The notes under the pieces were generated by a model, which worked only from the letters and a program-made list of their open reading frames with translations, was not told the origin of the DNA and searched no databases. From positions 1-6,858 of the forward strand of contig JAUWEX010000059.1 in the NCBI GenBank assembly GCA_030607235.1: a stretch of 6,858 nucleotides of DNA. The letters run 5' to 3'. The DNA comes from Planctomycetota bacterium (GTDB lineage Bacteria > Planctomycetota > B129-G9). Made by a program: the position numbers and the translations under genes. Each line of letters starts with the position of its first letter. Position 1 is the stretch's first letter. Below are positions 1 through 6,795 of the stretch, piece by piece.

Positions 1-403
1 ACATCATCGTTTCCGTAGCGATCCACTCGGAGGCATGGATACAGCCGCAGAGCAGGATGTCAGGTTTTGCGGGGTCGTTGAAAGAGGCGTTGCGGCTGAT
101 CTTCATCGCGTAGATGTCGTGTCTTTCGTGGGTCTTGCCCAGCGAGACGACCATGAGCAGGTCACCGCCGGATTTCTTGCCGTACCTGTCGTGCCAGAGT
201 GTGAGTTTTTTGGTGATTTCCTTATATGTATGGAAACGGTCGCGTTTCTGAAGCGGATCGGAGATTGCCGGATAGTTCCCGGCGAGCCGCACGGGGTTTG
301 CCGTGGAATACGCGCACCCCGTTGCAAGCAGGGCACAGCACAGCACCGTGCCCGCGATTACGGACGCAACGAAAACGCGTATTTTTTGTGGTGCGCGGAG
401 CAT
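1..403 (-). CDS. M14 zinc carboxypeptidase lipoprotein, N-terminal 134 residues (runs off left edge)
   Basis: The minus-strand frame starting with ATG at 403-401 stays open to the window edge, giving 134 codons and no stop. Residues 1-30 form a lipoprotein-type signal peptide: basic start (R3, K7, R9), hydrophobic core, then ALLATGC with the presumed lipidated Cys at position 30. From about residue 57 the sequence matches the start of the M14 (carboxypeptidase A-like) catalytic domain: RFHTYKEI, then SLGKTHERHDIYAMKIS, then PDILLCGCIHASEWIAT. H123 and E126 form the HxxE zinc motif followed by the usual Trp. The family removes C-terminal residues from peptides using one zinc; here it would act outside the cytoplasmic membrane, anchored by lipid. 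The third zinc ligand and the catalytic Glu lie beyond the window, so activity cannot be judged. The start is supported by AAGGAG eight bases upstream. The lipobox has Ala rather than Leu at -3, allowed but less common. Substrate unknown. Confidence 0.85.
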   Translation of the reverse strand, partial: MLRAPQKIRVFVASVIAGTVLCCALLATGCAYSTANPVRLAGNYPAISDPLQKRDRFHTYKEITKKLTLWHDRYGKKSGGDLLMVVSLGKTHERHDIYAMKISRNASFNDPAKPDILLCGCIHASEWIATETMM

Positions 404-411
404 CTCCCGGA

Positions 412-417
412 CTCCTT
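412..417 (-). promoter_or_regulatory. Shine-Dalgarno of the M14 lipoprotein gene
   Basis: On the minus strand this reads AAGGAG, eight bases before the ATG at 403-401. It decides the start of the truncated carboxypeptidase gene and is the best ribosome binding site in the left half of the window. Confidence 0.75.
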
Positions 418-555
418 ACGGCTGATGAATTGAATTCAGACATTTGGCGTGATTAACGTAATATCTCTCATCGTCAAAAATATCACGGAAATGTTGATTT
501 GCAAAGGGAAAATTAAAATTTCATTAAAAAAGACGGCCGCCGGAACTTTTTCTGC

Positions 556-583
556 TTCCCAAAATTCTCCCCATCGTTATACT
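556..583 (+). promoter_or_regulatory. Candidate sigma-70-type promoter for the metallophosphoesterase-murJ unit
   Basis: TATACT at 578-583 matches five of six bases of the -10 consensus. TTCCCA at 556-561, 16 bases upstream, matches the -35 consensus at four of six positions. Transcription would begin near 590, leaving a leader of about 95 bases before the metallophosphoesterase. The AT-rich tract at about 510-530 could act as an UP element. The weak -35 makes this a candidate only; TTGACG at 641-646 with CACAAT at 666-671 is an alternative with an overlong 19-base spacer. Confidence 0.35.
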
Positions 584-660
584 TAACCACGGAAGCCGCT
601 TACGGCGCGGGAAATGGAGGCGTCGTAACGTGCCGATGTTTTGACGAAGGTAGTTACGTG

Positions 661-669
661 TTATCCACA
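661..669 (+). promoter_or_regulatory. Perfect DnaA box (TTATCCACA)
   Basis: TTATCCACA is identical to the high-affinity DnaA box known from many bacteria. It lies in non-coding DNA, 17 bases before the metallophosphoesterase ATG, where bound DnaA could affect transcription. No second exact box is seen in the gap; TTATACTTA at 577-585 differs at two positions. By rough estimate this exact 9-mer would be expected about 0.05 times in a window of this size on both strands, so chance cannot be excluded. Confidence 0.4.
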
Positions 670-686
670 ATTTGCGCGAAAAAATC

Positions 687-1169
687 ATGAAAATCGGAGT
701 CGTATCCGATACGCACATCCCCCGTGCCGCGGGCGAACTGCCCGAGGGGCTGCTACGGGGGCTGGCGGGCGTGGACCTGATCCTGCATGCCGGGGACATC
801 CTCGAGCCGTCGGTGCTCGACGACCTGCGGGCGATTGCGCCGGTTGAGGCCGTCTGCGGCAACATGGACCACCATCCCGCAATCCGCAATCTGCCCGGCA
901 GGCGTGTAATTTCCGCGGCGGGCCGCAGCATAGGCCTGACCCACGGCAGCGGCGCTCCGCAGGGCCTGGTTGCGCGCGTGATGAGGATGTTCGAGGGCGT
1001 GGACTGCATCGTCTTCGGTCACTCGCACTCGGCGTTTAACGAAACAATCAACGGAGTGCTGCTATTCAATCCGGGTACGCCCACCGACAGGCGTTTTACG
1101 AAGTCGCACACATTCGGGATAATCGAAATCGGCGAGACAATCACCGGCCGGATAATTAGTCTCGACTGA
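687..1169 (+). CDS. YfcE/MJ0936-family metallophosphoesterase
   Basis: This 160-residue protein is a compact calcineurin-like phosphoesterase. The metal-binding series is complete and in order: D8 and H10 in SDTH, D37 in HAGD, N59 in CGNMD, H86 in LTHG, and H112 and H114 in FGHSH. It also has the typical ending LLFNPGTPTDRR. Members of this family (YfcE, MJ0936) bind two metal ions, often manganese, and hydrolyse phosphodiesters; physiological substrates are mostly unknown, so none is assigned. It should be cytoplasmic. I chose ATG 687 because the family begins with the first beta strand (MKIGVVSDTH); an in-frame TTG at 672 would add only MREKI. Neither start has a clear Shine-Dalgarno, unusual beside its neighbours. 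murJ follows after 31 bp in the same direction, so the two are probably co-transcribed. Confidence 0.9.
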   Translation: MKIGVVSDTHIPRAAGELPEGLLRGLAGVDLILHAGDILEPSVLDDLRAIAPVEAVCGNMDHHPAIRNLPGRRVISAAGRSIGLTHGSGAPQGLVARVMRMFEGVDCIVFGHSHSAFNETINGVLLFNPGTPTDRRFTKSHTFGIIEIGETITGRIISLD

Positions 1170-1200
1170 CGCCGCCGGACCGCAAACACGAGGGGAATCC

Positions 1201-2769
1201 GTGTCGATAAAAAGAGTCCTTATCCGCTCCGCCGGGACGATCGCGATGTTTACGCTGCTCAGTCGCGTGCTGGGGCTGTTGCGCGACGTCCGCGGCGCGC
1301 ATCTGTTCGGGGCGGGGCTGGAGTGGGACGCTTTCGTGTTTGCGTGGATGCTGCCAAACCTCTTTCGGCATCTGCTGGGCGAGGGCGCGCTCAGTTCGGC
1401 CTTCGTGCCGGTGTTTTCGGACTACATCGTTAACAAGTCCAAACACGAAGCCTGGAAACTGGCCAGCGTCGTGGCCACGCTGCTGGCGGTGGCGCTTTTT
1501 TCGCTGGTTGCGCTGGGCGAACTCGTTTCGATTCCGGTCGAGATGCTGCTCTCGGACGAATCGCTCTCGCTGCAATTCATCCTCATACGAATCCTGTTTC
1601 CCTACGTCGCGTTGATTTGCTTCGTGGCGTTTTTGATGGGGATGCTCAATTCGCTGAACCATTTCGCCACGCCCGCGTTCGCACCGGTGATCCTCAACGT
1701 GTTCTGGTTGGTGGCGGTGTTTTTCGTGGTTCCTTTCGACGCGCCCAAAAACCGCCAGGTCGTGGTGCTGGCGGTTATGTTGCTGCTGGGAGGCGTGGCG
1801 CAGTTGCTGTTGCTGTTGCCGCCGCTGTTCAAAAAGGGCGTGCGCCTCAGGCCGTGTTTCGAGTTCCGCCATCCGGGCCTCAAGCAGGTCTTCGTACTCA
1901 TCGTGCCTATGCTGATAGGCCTTGCGCCGATGCAGGTCAACGTTCTGCTGGACAACTTGATTGCGCGGCTGATGGGCGAGGTCGGCGCGAACTCGGTTTT
2001 TTATTACAGTAACCGTCTGATGCAGTTTCCGCTGGCGATGATCGGTATCGCGATGGGTACGGCGGTCTTTCCGCTTTTTGCGCGGTTTTCGGCGGCGAAA
2101 CAGAAGCAAAAACTTGCCGCCGCGATTTCGGGTGCTTTGCGGCTGACGCTTTTCATGGCTCTGCCTGCGTCGGTGGGGCTGATGGTGCTGTGCCGGCCGG
2201 TGATAAGTCTGTTTTTCGCGCACGGCTCGTTCGACCAAGCCGCCGTGGCGCGCACCGCCTACGCGCTGGTATTTTACGCGGCGGGGGTGTGGGTGTTTTG
2301 CAGTTTGCAGATCATTACGCGCTATTTATACGCGCTCAAGGATAGCAAGACCCCGGTTATCGTTGCGTGTACGATGATGGGGCTGAACTTGGCGCTGAAC
2401 CTGTTGCTGATCGGGCCGATGGACGCGGCGGGGCTGGCGTTGGCGACGACCGTATCGCAGACGGCGAATCTTGCGGTGCTTGTCTGGATTTTGCACCGGC
2501 GCGGCGAGCGGCTGCTGAGAGGGGCGCTGCTGGTATATGTCGCAAAGGTCGCGGCGATCTCGGTGCTGATGGGCGCGGTGTGCTTTGCGGTGCTTTGGGC
2601 GGTCGAGAGCGAAACCGCGGCGATGGAACTGGGCGGGACTCTGGCGGGCGCGCTGAGTGTTTTCATTCCGATCGCGGTGGCGCTGCCGGCCTATCTGCTG
2701 GCGAGCCGCTTCCTGAAACTAAAGGAATCGGGTATAATTCTGGGCGCGTTTTTCAAACGGAAAAAGTGA
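1201..2769 (+). CDS. murJ: Lipid II flippase MurJ (MviN)
   Basis: The 522-residue protein has the usual length and pattern of MurJ, the MOP-superfamily transporter that flips lipid II across the cytoplasmic membrane for peptidoglycan synthesis. The N-terminal signature is clear: SRVLGLLRD (21-29), LFGAG (35-39), LPNLFR (51-56), GEGALSSAFVPVF (60-72). By alignment, R22, R28, D43, R56 and R272 (in SNRLMQFP) correspond to the conserved charged residues of the central cavity in E. coli MurJ. The R-x3-PY ... G-x-LN motif is at 130-150. Many hydrophobic segments run through the protein, consistent with the family's 14 helices, and a basic tail (FFKRKK) ends it. The start is GTG at 1201 with GAGGGG at 1190-1195. 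It lies 31 bp after the phosphoesterase gene and 18 bp before the next gene, suggesting one operon. The gene appears intact and is probably essential. Confidence 0.96.
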   Translation: MSIKRVLIRSAGTIAMFTLLSRVLGLLRDVRGAHLFGAGLEWDAFVFAWMLPNLFRHLLGEGALSSAFVPVFSDYIVNKSKHEAWKLASVVATLLAVALFSLVALGELVSIPVEMLLSDESLSLQFILIRILFPYVALICFVAFLMGMLNSLNHFATPAFAPVILNVFWLVAVFFVVPFDAPKNRQVVVLAVMLLLGGVAQLLLLLPPLFKKGVRLRPCFEFRHPGLKQVFVLIVPMLIGLAPMQVNVLLDNLIARLMGEVGANSVFYYSNRLMQFPLAMIGIAMGTAVFPLFARFSAAKQKQKLAAAISGALRLTLFMALPASVGLMVLCRPVISLFFAHGSFDQAAVARTAYALVFYAAGVWVFCSLQIITRYLYALKDSKTPVIVACTMMGLNLALNLLLIGPMDAAGLALATTVSQTANLAVLVWILHRRGERLLRGALLVYVAKVAAISVLMGAVCFAVLWAVESETAAMELGGTLAGALSVFIPIAVALPAYLLASRFLKLKESGIILGAFFKRKK

Positions 2770-2787
2770 TCATTCAGTGAGGTAATC

Positions 2788-3672
2788 ATGGAGCGACAAA
2801 CCTATTCGGAGAGGACGTATCAGAACAAACTCTCGTTCAATTATTACAACTTTTGCGACGAACTGCGTTCGGTGCTTTGCCGAATCGTTATCGAAAACCT
2901 GCCGGGGACGTTGCACAAGCATCTGCTGGAGGCGGTCCACAAGCGTGCGCGCGGTGCGTTTACCGGCGATGCGTTCAGGGTGTTCGCCGATATGGAGCGG
3001 TTTTTCCACAAAGCCCCTTCGATTTATCTGCTGGATGGAGTGGAGATATTCGTTGGGATGCTGTTCGACGACTGCGACCGGAAGGAGCGCGAGATCAAGC
3101 CCATAATCGACGCGATCAACCGCGCCTTCGGCGACTTCAACGCGGGCTTTTACGTGTTGGGCCGGGCGCTGCTGCAACAGGAATCGCGCTACTACGATGT
3201 GCGGGTCATCCGGCAAGTCTACGAACTGCTTTTTGCGCCGGGGTTCGAGGAGGCGCTGGTGAACTTTCAGCACGCGCTGGGATGGTTGCGGCATGACCCG
3301 ACGGATTTCAAGGCGATCGGTTACTATGCGGAGGAGGCCCTGCGCCAGACCGTTGTCGAGTTGCTGCGAAGGCACGTAAACCTGGCGATGATCGACAAAA
3401 TGGATTTGCATCAGGCGCTTGCCGCGTTTGCGCGGATACCGGCCCTGCCCGCGACGTGCGTAGCGGTGCTGGAGACGGTGGCCGAATCGTTCCGAAAGAT
3501 CATGGCGGCCTGCGAAAGCGCCCGGAGCCTGTCGTACGACGATATGCCGGAGTGTCTGCCGCGCTTTGCGCTCAACGTGCTGGCGGCGGGCCTGATAATG
3601 ATTATGCAGGCCGAGCGCGAACTTCTTCAGACCAGTCGCGGCGGCGGAGACGGCAAGATCAAATTGTTCTGA
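2788..3672 (+). CDS. Conserved-looking hypothetical protein, 294 aa, mostly helical
   Basis: I do not recognise this protein. It is 294 residues, has no signal peptide, and looks cytoplasmic and largely alpha-helical, with many amphipathic stretches. Notable parts are an aromatic N-terminal segment (Y6, Y11, F17, Y19, Y20, F22), Cys at 23 and 31, an acidic turn FDDCDRKERE near 93-102, and a hydrophobic helix at about 260-275 (LNVLAAGLIMIM). A glycine-rich linker (RGGGDG, 284-289) then leads to the last five residues KIKLF. No metal, nucleotide or nuclease motif is evident. The ATG at 2788 follows GAGGT at 2779-2783, a rather short four-base spacing. It lies 18 bp after murJ and probably shares its transcript, which could mean a cell-envelope link, but that is only positional. 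Its codon bias matches the neighbours and the frame is intact, so I take it as a real gene. Confidence 0.8.
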   Translation: MERQTYSERTYQNKLSFNYYNFCDELRSVLCRIVIENLPGTLHKHLLEAVHKRARGAFTGDAFRVFADMERFFHKAPSIYLLDGVEIFVGMLFDDCDRKEREIKPIIDAINRAFGDFNAGFYVLGRALLQQESRYYDVRVIRQVYELLFAPGFEEALVNFQHALGWLRHDPTDFKAIGYYAEEALRQTVVELLRRHVNLAMIDKMDLHQALAAFARIPALPATCVAVLETVAESFRKIMAACESARSLSYDDMPECLPRFALNVLAAGLIMIMQAERELLQTSRGGGDGKIKLF

Positions 3673-3692
3673 CCGCCCGGGCGCGTTCCGGT

Positions 3693-3720
3693 TAAAGAAA
3701 GTCATTTTACTCGCCGATGA
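3693..3720 (+). promoter_or_regulatory. Candidate sigma-28 (FliA-type) promoter for the PilZ gene
   Basis: TAAAGAAA at 3693-3700 and GCCGATGA at 3713-3720 resemble the flagellar sigma-28 consensus TAAAGTTT-N11-GCCGATAA. The -10 half matches seven of eight bases and the -35 half keeps the TAAAG core; the spacer is 12 rather than 11. Transcription would start near 3727, giving a leader of about 36 bases before the PilZ ATG. No comparable sigma-70 promoter is evident in this 90-bp gap. Confidence 0.5.
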
Positions 3721-3762
3721 TTTCCAAAACGGTCACAATGTTCCGAAAGGCGGATAAATGAC

Positions 3763-4128
3763 ATGAGCAGCCTTGAGTCCAAATTGCTGTTTAACGAACA
3801 AAAGTTACAAGTAAAAGACCGCCGCGGGTCCCGCCGTCGCGAGGCGCCCGCCGCATTGCGGTTTACATCGTTCGAAGACCGGAATTGCGTCGCGCTGGAT
3901 GTGAGTTCCGGCGGCGTGCGCGTCCAGTCGGCGCGGCGTTTTGAAGAAGGAGATGATTTTGCGCTGGTGATGAATCTTCCGCGCAGGGGCCAGCTCGTCC
4001 TGAAGGGGCGTGTGGTATGGGTCAGGCAGAACCCCGACCCCGGCGCGCGCGACCGGCAGTATGAGATAGGCGTGGGTTTTAACAGCGCCAGTCCGCGCGA
4101 TATCGACCTGTTTCGCCAGTATATATGA
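3763..4128 (+). CDS. Stand-alone PilZ-domain protein (likely c-di-GMP receptor)
   Basis: This 121-residue protein is essentially one PilZ domain. Both signature elements of c-di-GMP binding are present: the arginine motif in DRRGSRRR (R20/R21 and R24/R25, fitting RxxxR) and the D/N-x-S-x-x-G motif as D46-V-S48-S-G50-G51. The rest fits the beta barrel: residues 60-76 with GDDFALVMNLPRR, then LKGRVVWVRQNP and YEIGVGF. PilZ proteins bind cyclic-di-GMP and pass the signal to flagellar motors, pili, exopolysaccharide synthesis or transcription; the partner cannot be told here. The ATG at 3763 is preceded by AAAGGCGG (3746-3753). A two-codon frame (ATG ACA TGA, 3758-3766) overlaps the start and might slightly affect initiation. 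A sigma-28-like promoter lies just upstream, suggesting expression with flagellar genes. It is 90 bp after the hypothetical gene and 117 bp before lon, so probably a separate unit. Confidence 0.92.
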   Translation: MSSLESKLLFNEQKLQVKDRRGSRRREAPAALRFTSFEDRNCVALDVSSGGVRVQSARRFEEGDDFALVMNLPRRGQLVLKGRVVWVRQNPDPGARDRQYEIGVGFNSASPRDIDLFRQYI

Positions 4129-4162
4129 GCAAATTCCTTTTTCCCGCGCAACCGCACAGACC

Positions 4163-4192
4163 TTGTGCAAAATCCGTTTCGCCTGCTATAAT
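4163..4192 (+). promoter_or_regulatory. lon promoter (extended -10 sigma-70 type)
   Basis: TATAAT at 4187-4192 is a perfect -10 and is preceded by TG one base upstream (TGCTATAAT), an extended -10. TTGTGC at 4163-4168 is a partial -35 with an 18-base spacer. Transcription would begin near 4199, about 47 bases before the lon start. I see no sigma-32-type CTTGAA/CCCCAT pair and no CIRCE element, so heat-shock control is not visible here. Confidence 0.7.
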
Positions 4193-4205
4193 AACATTGA
4201 GCAGG
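4182..4205. repeat. Inverted repeat spanning the lon -10 and start point
   Basis: CCTGCT (4182-4187) and AGCAGG (4200-4205) are perfect inverted 6-bp arms with 12 bases between them. The left arm overlaps the first base of the -10 and the right arm lies at the predicted start of transcription. This is where a repressor operator would sit, but arms this short could arise by chance. Confidence 0.35.
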
Positions 4206-4231
4206 GTTTTCCGCCGTATACCATGATTGTT

Positions 4232-4237
4232 GAGGGG
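4232..4237 (+). promoter_or_regulatory. Shine-Dalgarno that sets the TTG start of lon
   Basis: GAGGGG lies eight bases before TTG 4246. The nearby ATG at 4223 is out of frame, and the first in-frame ATG (4339) falls inside the conserved [13 protein letters not shown] segment, so the TTG is the only start that fits. Confidence 0.8.
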
Positions 4238-4245
4238 AGAGACAC

Positions 4246-6705
4246 TTGGCAACCGACAAAACACGTACCACCCAGGGCTACCGCCTGGAATCGCTGAAAA
4301 AACTGGGGACCGAATTGCCCGTCGTGCCGCTGCGCGATATGGTTGTGTTTCCCAATATCGTCGCGCCGCTTTTTATCGGACGGGAGCGGTCGATCGCGGC
4401 GATACAGCAGGCCACACAGTTCGGCACCGAGATAGTCCTCGTTGCGCAGAAAAGTCCCTCCGACGAGGCTCCGGCTATCGAAGACCTTTACGACGTCGGC
4501 GCCGTTGGCCGCGTGATCCAGAGCCTGCGCGCGCCCGACGGCACGCTCAAGGTCTTTGTTCAGGCCGTTTGCCGCGTGCGGATACATCGCTTCATCGAGC
4601 GGCGCGACCATCTCGCAGCGCTGGTGCGGCGAGTCAAAGAGAGCGAGCGCTCCTCGCGCGAATCCGTGGCGCTGGAGCGGCTGCTGGAGGAACGCTTCGA
4701 GCGGTATCTCGAACTCAACCCGCTCGTCTCCGAAAAGGTCGCCACGATGCTGGGCGATTCCACGACCCTGGCCCAGACCACCGATATCGTCGCCGCGCAC
4801 CTGACGATAAAAATCTCGCACCGGCAGGAACTGCTCGAAATTTTCAACCCGGTGGAGCGCGCCAAGACTCTGCTGACGCGGCTCGACGAGGAGCTCAACA
4901 TCCTCCAACTCCAGCGCAACATTGATTCGCAGATACGCACTCGCCTGCACAAATCGCAGAAGGACTACTACCTCAAAGAGCAACTGCGCGCCATCGAAGA
5001 AGAACTCGGCGGGGACGACCCCGAACGCACGGAGATGGCCGAACTGCGCCGCAGCATACTCGAAGCGGGCATGCCCGCCGAGGCCGAGAAGGAGGCGCTC
5101 CAGGAATACAGCCGCCTGATGCGGACTCAACCGATGAACCCGCAGGCCGCCGTCCATCGCAACTACATCGACTGGATGGTCAGCCTGCCGTGGAGCAAGA
5201 CCACCGACGACGACCTCGACCTGCACCACGCGCAGGAGATCCTCGACGCGGACCATTACGGGCTGGAAAAGCCCAAAGAACGCATTCTCGAATACCTCGC
5301 CGTCCGTCGCCTGTCCGACAAGATGAAAGGCCCGATACTGTGCCTGGTCGGCCCTCCGGGAGTCGGCAAGACCTCGCTTGCGCGGTCAATCGCGCGGGCG
5401 ATGAACCGCAACTTCGTGCGCAAATCGCTCGGCGGGGTGCGCGACGAGGCTGAAATCCGCGGCCATCGGCGCACTTACATCGGCGCGCTGCCCGGGCGCA
5501 TAATTCAGGCCCTGCGCAAGGCGGGCACGAAAAATCCGCTTTTCCTGCTCGACGAGATCGACAAACTCTCCAAGGACTACCACGGCGACCCCGCCTCGGC
5601 GCTGCTCGAAGTGCTCGATCCGGAAGAAAACCATGCGTTCAGCGACCACTACCTTGAGGTTCCGTTCGATCTCTCCGACGTGTTTTTCATCTGCACGGCG
5701 AACTTCGAGGACGCGATACCCTACGTGCTGCGCGACCGCATGGAGATCATCCGCCTGTCGAGTTACACTGCGCCCGAAAAGGCCGAGATCGCCCGGCGGC
5801 ATCTGATGCCGCGCCAGATCGAGCGGCACGGACTCAAGGGCGGCAACATCGTTATCGAAGACGACGCGCTGGATATGCTGTTGCATCAATACACGCGCGA
5901 GGCGGGCGTGCGCAATCTCGAAAAGAGCCTCGCTTCGCTCTATCGCAAGATTGTCAAAGAACTCATCGCCGAACACGACAAAAAGGCCTCGGCGAACAAA
6001 AAGACGCGGCGCTTCAGGTTGCCGCGTCGCAAGATAAGCGTTACCGCGGCCAATATCGACAAGTACCTCGGTGTGCCGCGCTTCCGCGAGGCCTGCATCG
6101 AGGCCGACAACGGCGTGGGTATTGCCACGGGGCTGGCGTGGACGGCGGCTGGCGGGACGATACTGCTGATTGAGGCCACGAAGATGAAGGGCAAGGGCGG
6201 CCTGACTCTGACCGGCAGACTCGGCGATGTGATGAAGGAGAGCGCCCAGGCGGTGCTGTCGTATATCCGTGCCAACGCCGCGCGCTTCGGCATCGACCCC
6301 GATTTCACCGAGCACCTCGACCTTCACGTGCACGTACCCGAAGGCGCGGTGCCCAAGGACGGCCCGTCCGCGGGGCTGGCGATTTCGGCGGCGCTCGTTT
6401 CGGCGCTGACCGACGAGGCGATCCGGCGCGACGTAGCGATGACCGGTGAGATTACGTTGCGCGGCAGGGTGCTGCCGGTGGGCGGTGTCAAGGAAAAGGT
6501 CCTGGCGGCGCATCGCGAGGGCGTCAAGACGATAATCCTGCCCGCAGAGAACAAAAACGACCTGCAGGATATTCCAAAAGATGTGGCCAGGGCGCTGAAG
6601 TTCGTTTTCGTCGACGAGATCGACCAGATTTTCCCGAAACTGTTTCTGCGCCGCCGCCGCATCCTGCGCCCCCCGTTGCAGGCCGGACCGCCGCCTGCCC
6701 ATTGA
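4246..6705 (+). CDS. lon: ATP-dependent serine protease Lon (LonA type)
   Basis: The 819-residue protein is a full-length LonA. Lon is a cytosolic hexamer that unfolds and degrades misfolded and regulatory proteins using ATP. Domains in order: the N-terminal LON substrate-binding domain (about 22-215, starting [14 protein letters not shown]); a helical/coiled-coil part with [18 protein letters not shown] (238-255); the AAA+ module with Walker [10 protein letters not shown] (369-377, K375), Walker [10 protein letters not shown] (D436, E437), arginine finger R498 in RDRMEII and sensor-2 R556 in [10 protein letters not shown]; and the protease domain with catalytic S708 in KDGPSAG and K751 in GGVKEK, the Ser-Lys dyad. 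All key residues are present. Two oddities are a basic linker before the protease domain (578-596) and a C-terminal tail with RRRR (802-805) then prolines. The start is TTG. The gene has its own promoter and a strong terminator, so it is probably monocistronic. Confidence 0.98.
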   Translation: MATDKTRTTQGYRLESLKKLGTELPVVPLRDMVVFPNIVAPLFIGRERSIAAIQQATQFGTEIVLVAQKSPSDEAPAIEDLYDVGAVGRVIQSLRAPDGTLKVFVQAVCRVRIHRFIERRDHLAALVRRVKESERSSRESVALERLLEERFERYLELNPLVSEKVATMLGDSTTLAQTTDIVAAHLTIKISHRQELLEIFNPVERAKTLLTRLDEELNILQLQRNIDSQIRTRLHKSQKDYYLKEQLRAIEEELGGDDPERTEMAELRRSILEAGMPAEAEKEALQEYSRLMRTQPMNPQAAVHRNYIDWMVSLPWSKTTDDDLDLHHAQEILDADHYGLEKPKERILEYLAVRRLSDKMKGPILCLVGPPGVGKTSLARSIARAMNRNFVRKSLGGVRDEAEIRGHRRTYIGALPGRIIQALRKAGTKNPLFLLDEIDKLSKDYHGDPASALLEVLDPEENHAFSDHYLEVPFDLSDVFFICTANFEDAIPYVLRDRMEIIRLSSYTAPEKAEIARRHLMPRQIERHGLKGGNIVIEDDALDMLLHQYTREAGVRNLEKSLASLYRKIVKELIAEHDKKASANKKTRRFRLPRRKISVTAANIDKYLGVPRFREACIEADNGVGIATGLAWTAAGGTILLIEATKMKGKGGLTLTGRLGDVMKESAQAVLSYIRANAARFGIDPDFTEHLDLHVHVPEGAVPKDGPSAGLAISAALVSALTDEAIRRDVAMTGEITLRGRVLPVGGVKEKVLAAHREGVKTIILPAENKNDLQDIPKDVARALKFVFVDEIDQIFPKLFLRRRRILRPPLQAGPPPAH

Positions 6706-6720
6706 CGATGATGTAATAAC

Positions 6721-6752
6721 AACCGCCGCCAAAAACGGGCGGCGGTTTTTTT
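6721..6752 (+). terminator. Intrinsic terminator of lon
   Basis: A perfect 10-bp stem, AACCGCCGCC (6721-6730) pairing with GGCGGCGGTT (6738-6747), encloses a 7-base loop and runs into seven T residues (6746-6752). It begins 15 bases after the lon stop codon, closes that unit, and is the only clear intrinsic terminator in the window. Confidence 0.95.
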
Positions 6753-6763
6753 GCGTAAAGTCG

Positions 6764-6776
6764 GACAGGGCCTGTC
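6764..6776. repeat. 13-bp perfect palindrome downstream of lon
   Basis: GACAGG (6764-6769) and CCTGTC (6771-6776) are perfect inverted arms around one central G. It lies between the lon terminator and the window end, upstream of whatever gene follows. It is a possible operator; no T-tract follows, so it is not a terminator. Confidence 0.35.
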
Positions 6777-6795
6777 TTTGTTGCGCGCTTTTGGT

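Larger units (their letters stand above)
404..686. other. Divergent intergenic region between the carboxypeptidase and metallophosphoesterase genes
   Basis: This 283-bp gap separates two genes pointing away from each other, so it should hold promoters for both. The stretch around 460-535 is clearly richer in A and T than the flanking genes. For the leftward gene, TTGACG on the minus strand (477-472) could be a -35, but nothing downstream of it is a convincing -10. For the rightward gene, TATACT at 578-583 is the best -10 and TTGACG at 641-646 a second possible -35. A 6-bp inverted repeat, CGTAAC (624-629) and GTTACG (653-658), lies just before a DnaA box at 661-669. No small ORF or structured RNA stands out. 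Confidence 0.6.

Noticed and set aside
35..433. 132-codon plus-strand frame at the left edge
   Set aside because: The opposite strand encodes a clear M14 peptidase N-terminus with signal peptide and HxxE motif, so this frame is its antisense.
421..686. Replication origin in the divergent gap
   Set aside because: AT-rich DNA and one perfect DnaA box are present, but there is no cluster of boxes and no dnaA, dnaN or gyrB nearby.
672..686. TTG at 672 as the metallophosphoesterase start
   Set aside because: It adds five residues ahead of the conserved first beta strand, has no Shine-Dalgarno, and ATG 687 matches the family start.
1156..2238. 360-codon open frame on the minus strand over murJ
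   Set aside because: It is antisense to an unmistakable murJ, and its translation is a low-complexity Arg/His/Gln-rich string. GC-biased third positions create such frames.
3674..3683. CGCCCGGGCG palindrome after the hypothetical gene as a terminator
   Set aside because: It has no usable loop beyond four bases of its own stem and no T-tract follows.
2770..3705. 311-codon minus-strand frame over the hypothetical gene
   Set aside because: The plus-strand frame has a Shine-Dalgarno, sits in an operon position and has balanced protein composition; the antisense product is rich in Arg, Gln and His like the other shadow frames.
4186..5256. 356-codon minus-strand frame over the 5' part of lon
   Set aside because: It is a shadow of the lon reading frame with no recognisable domain.
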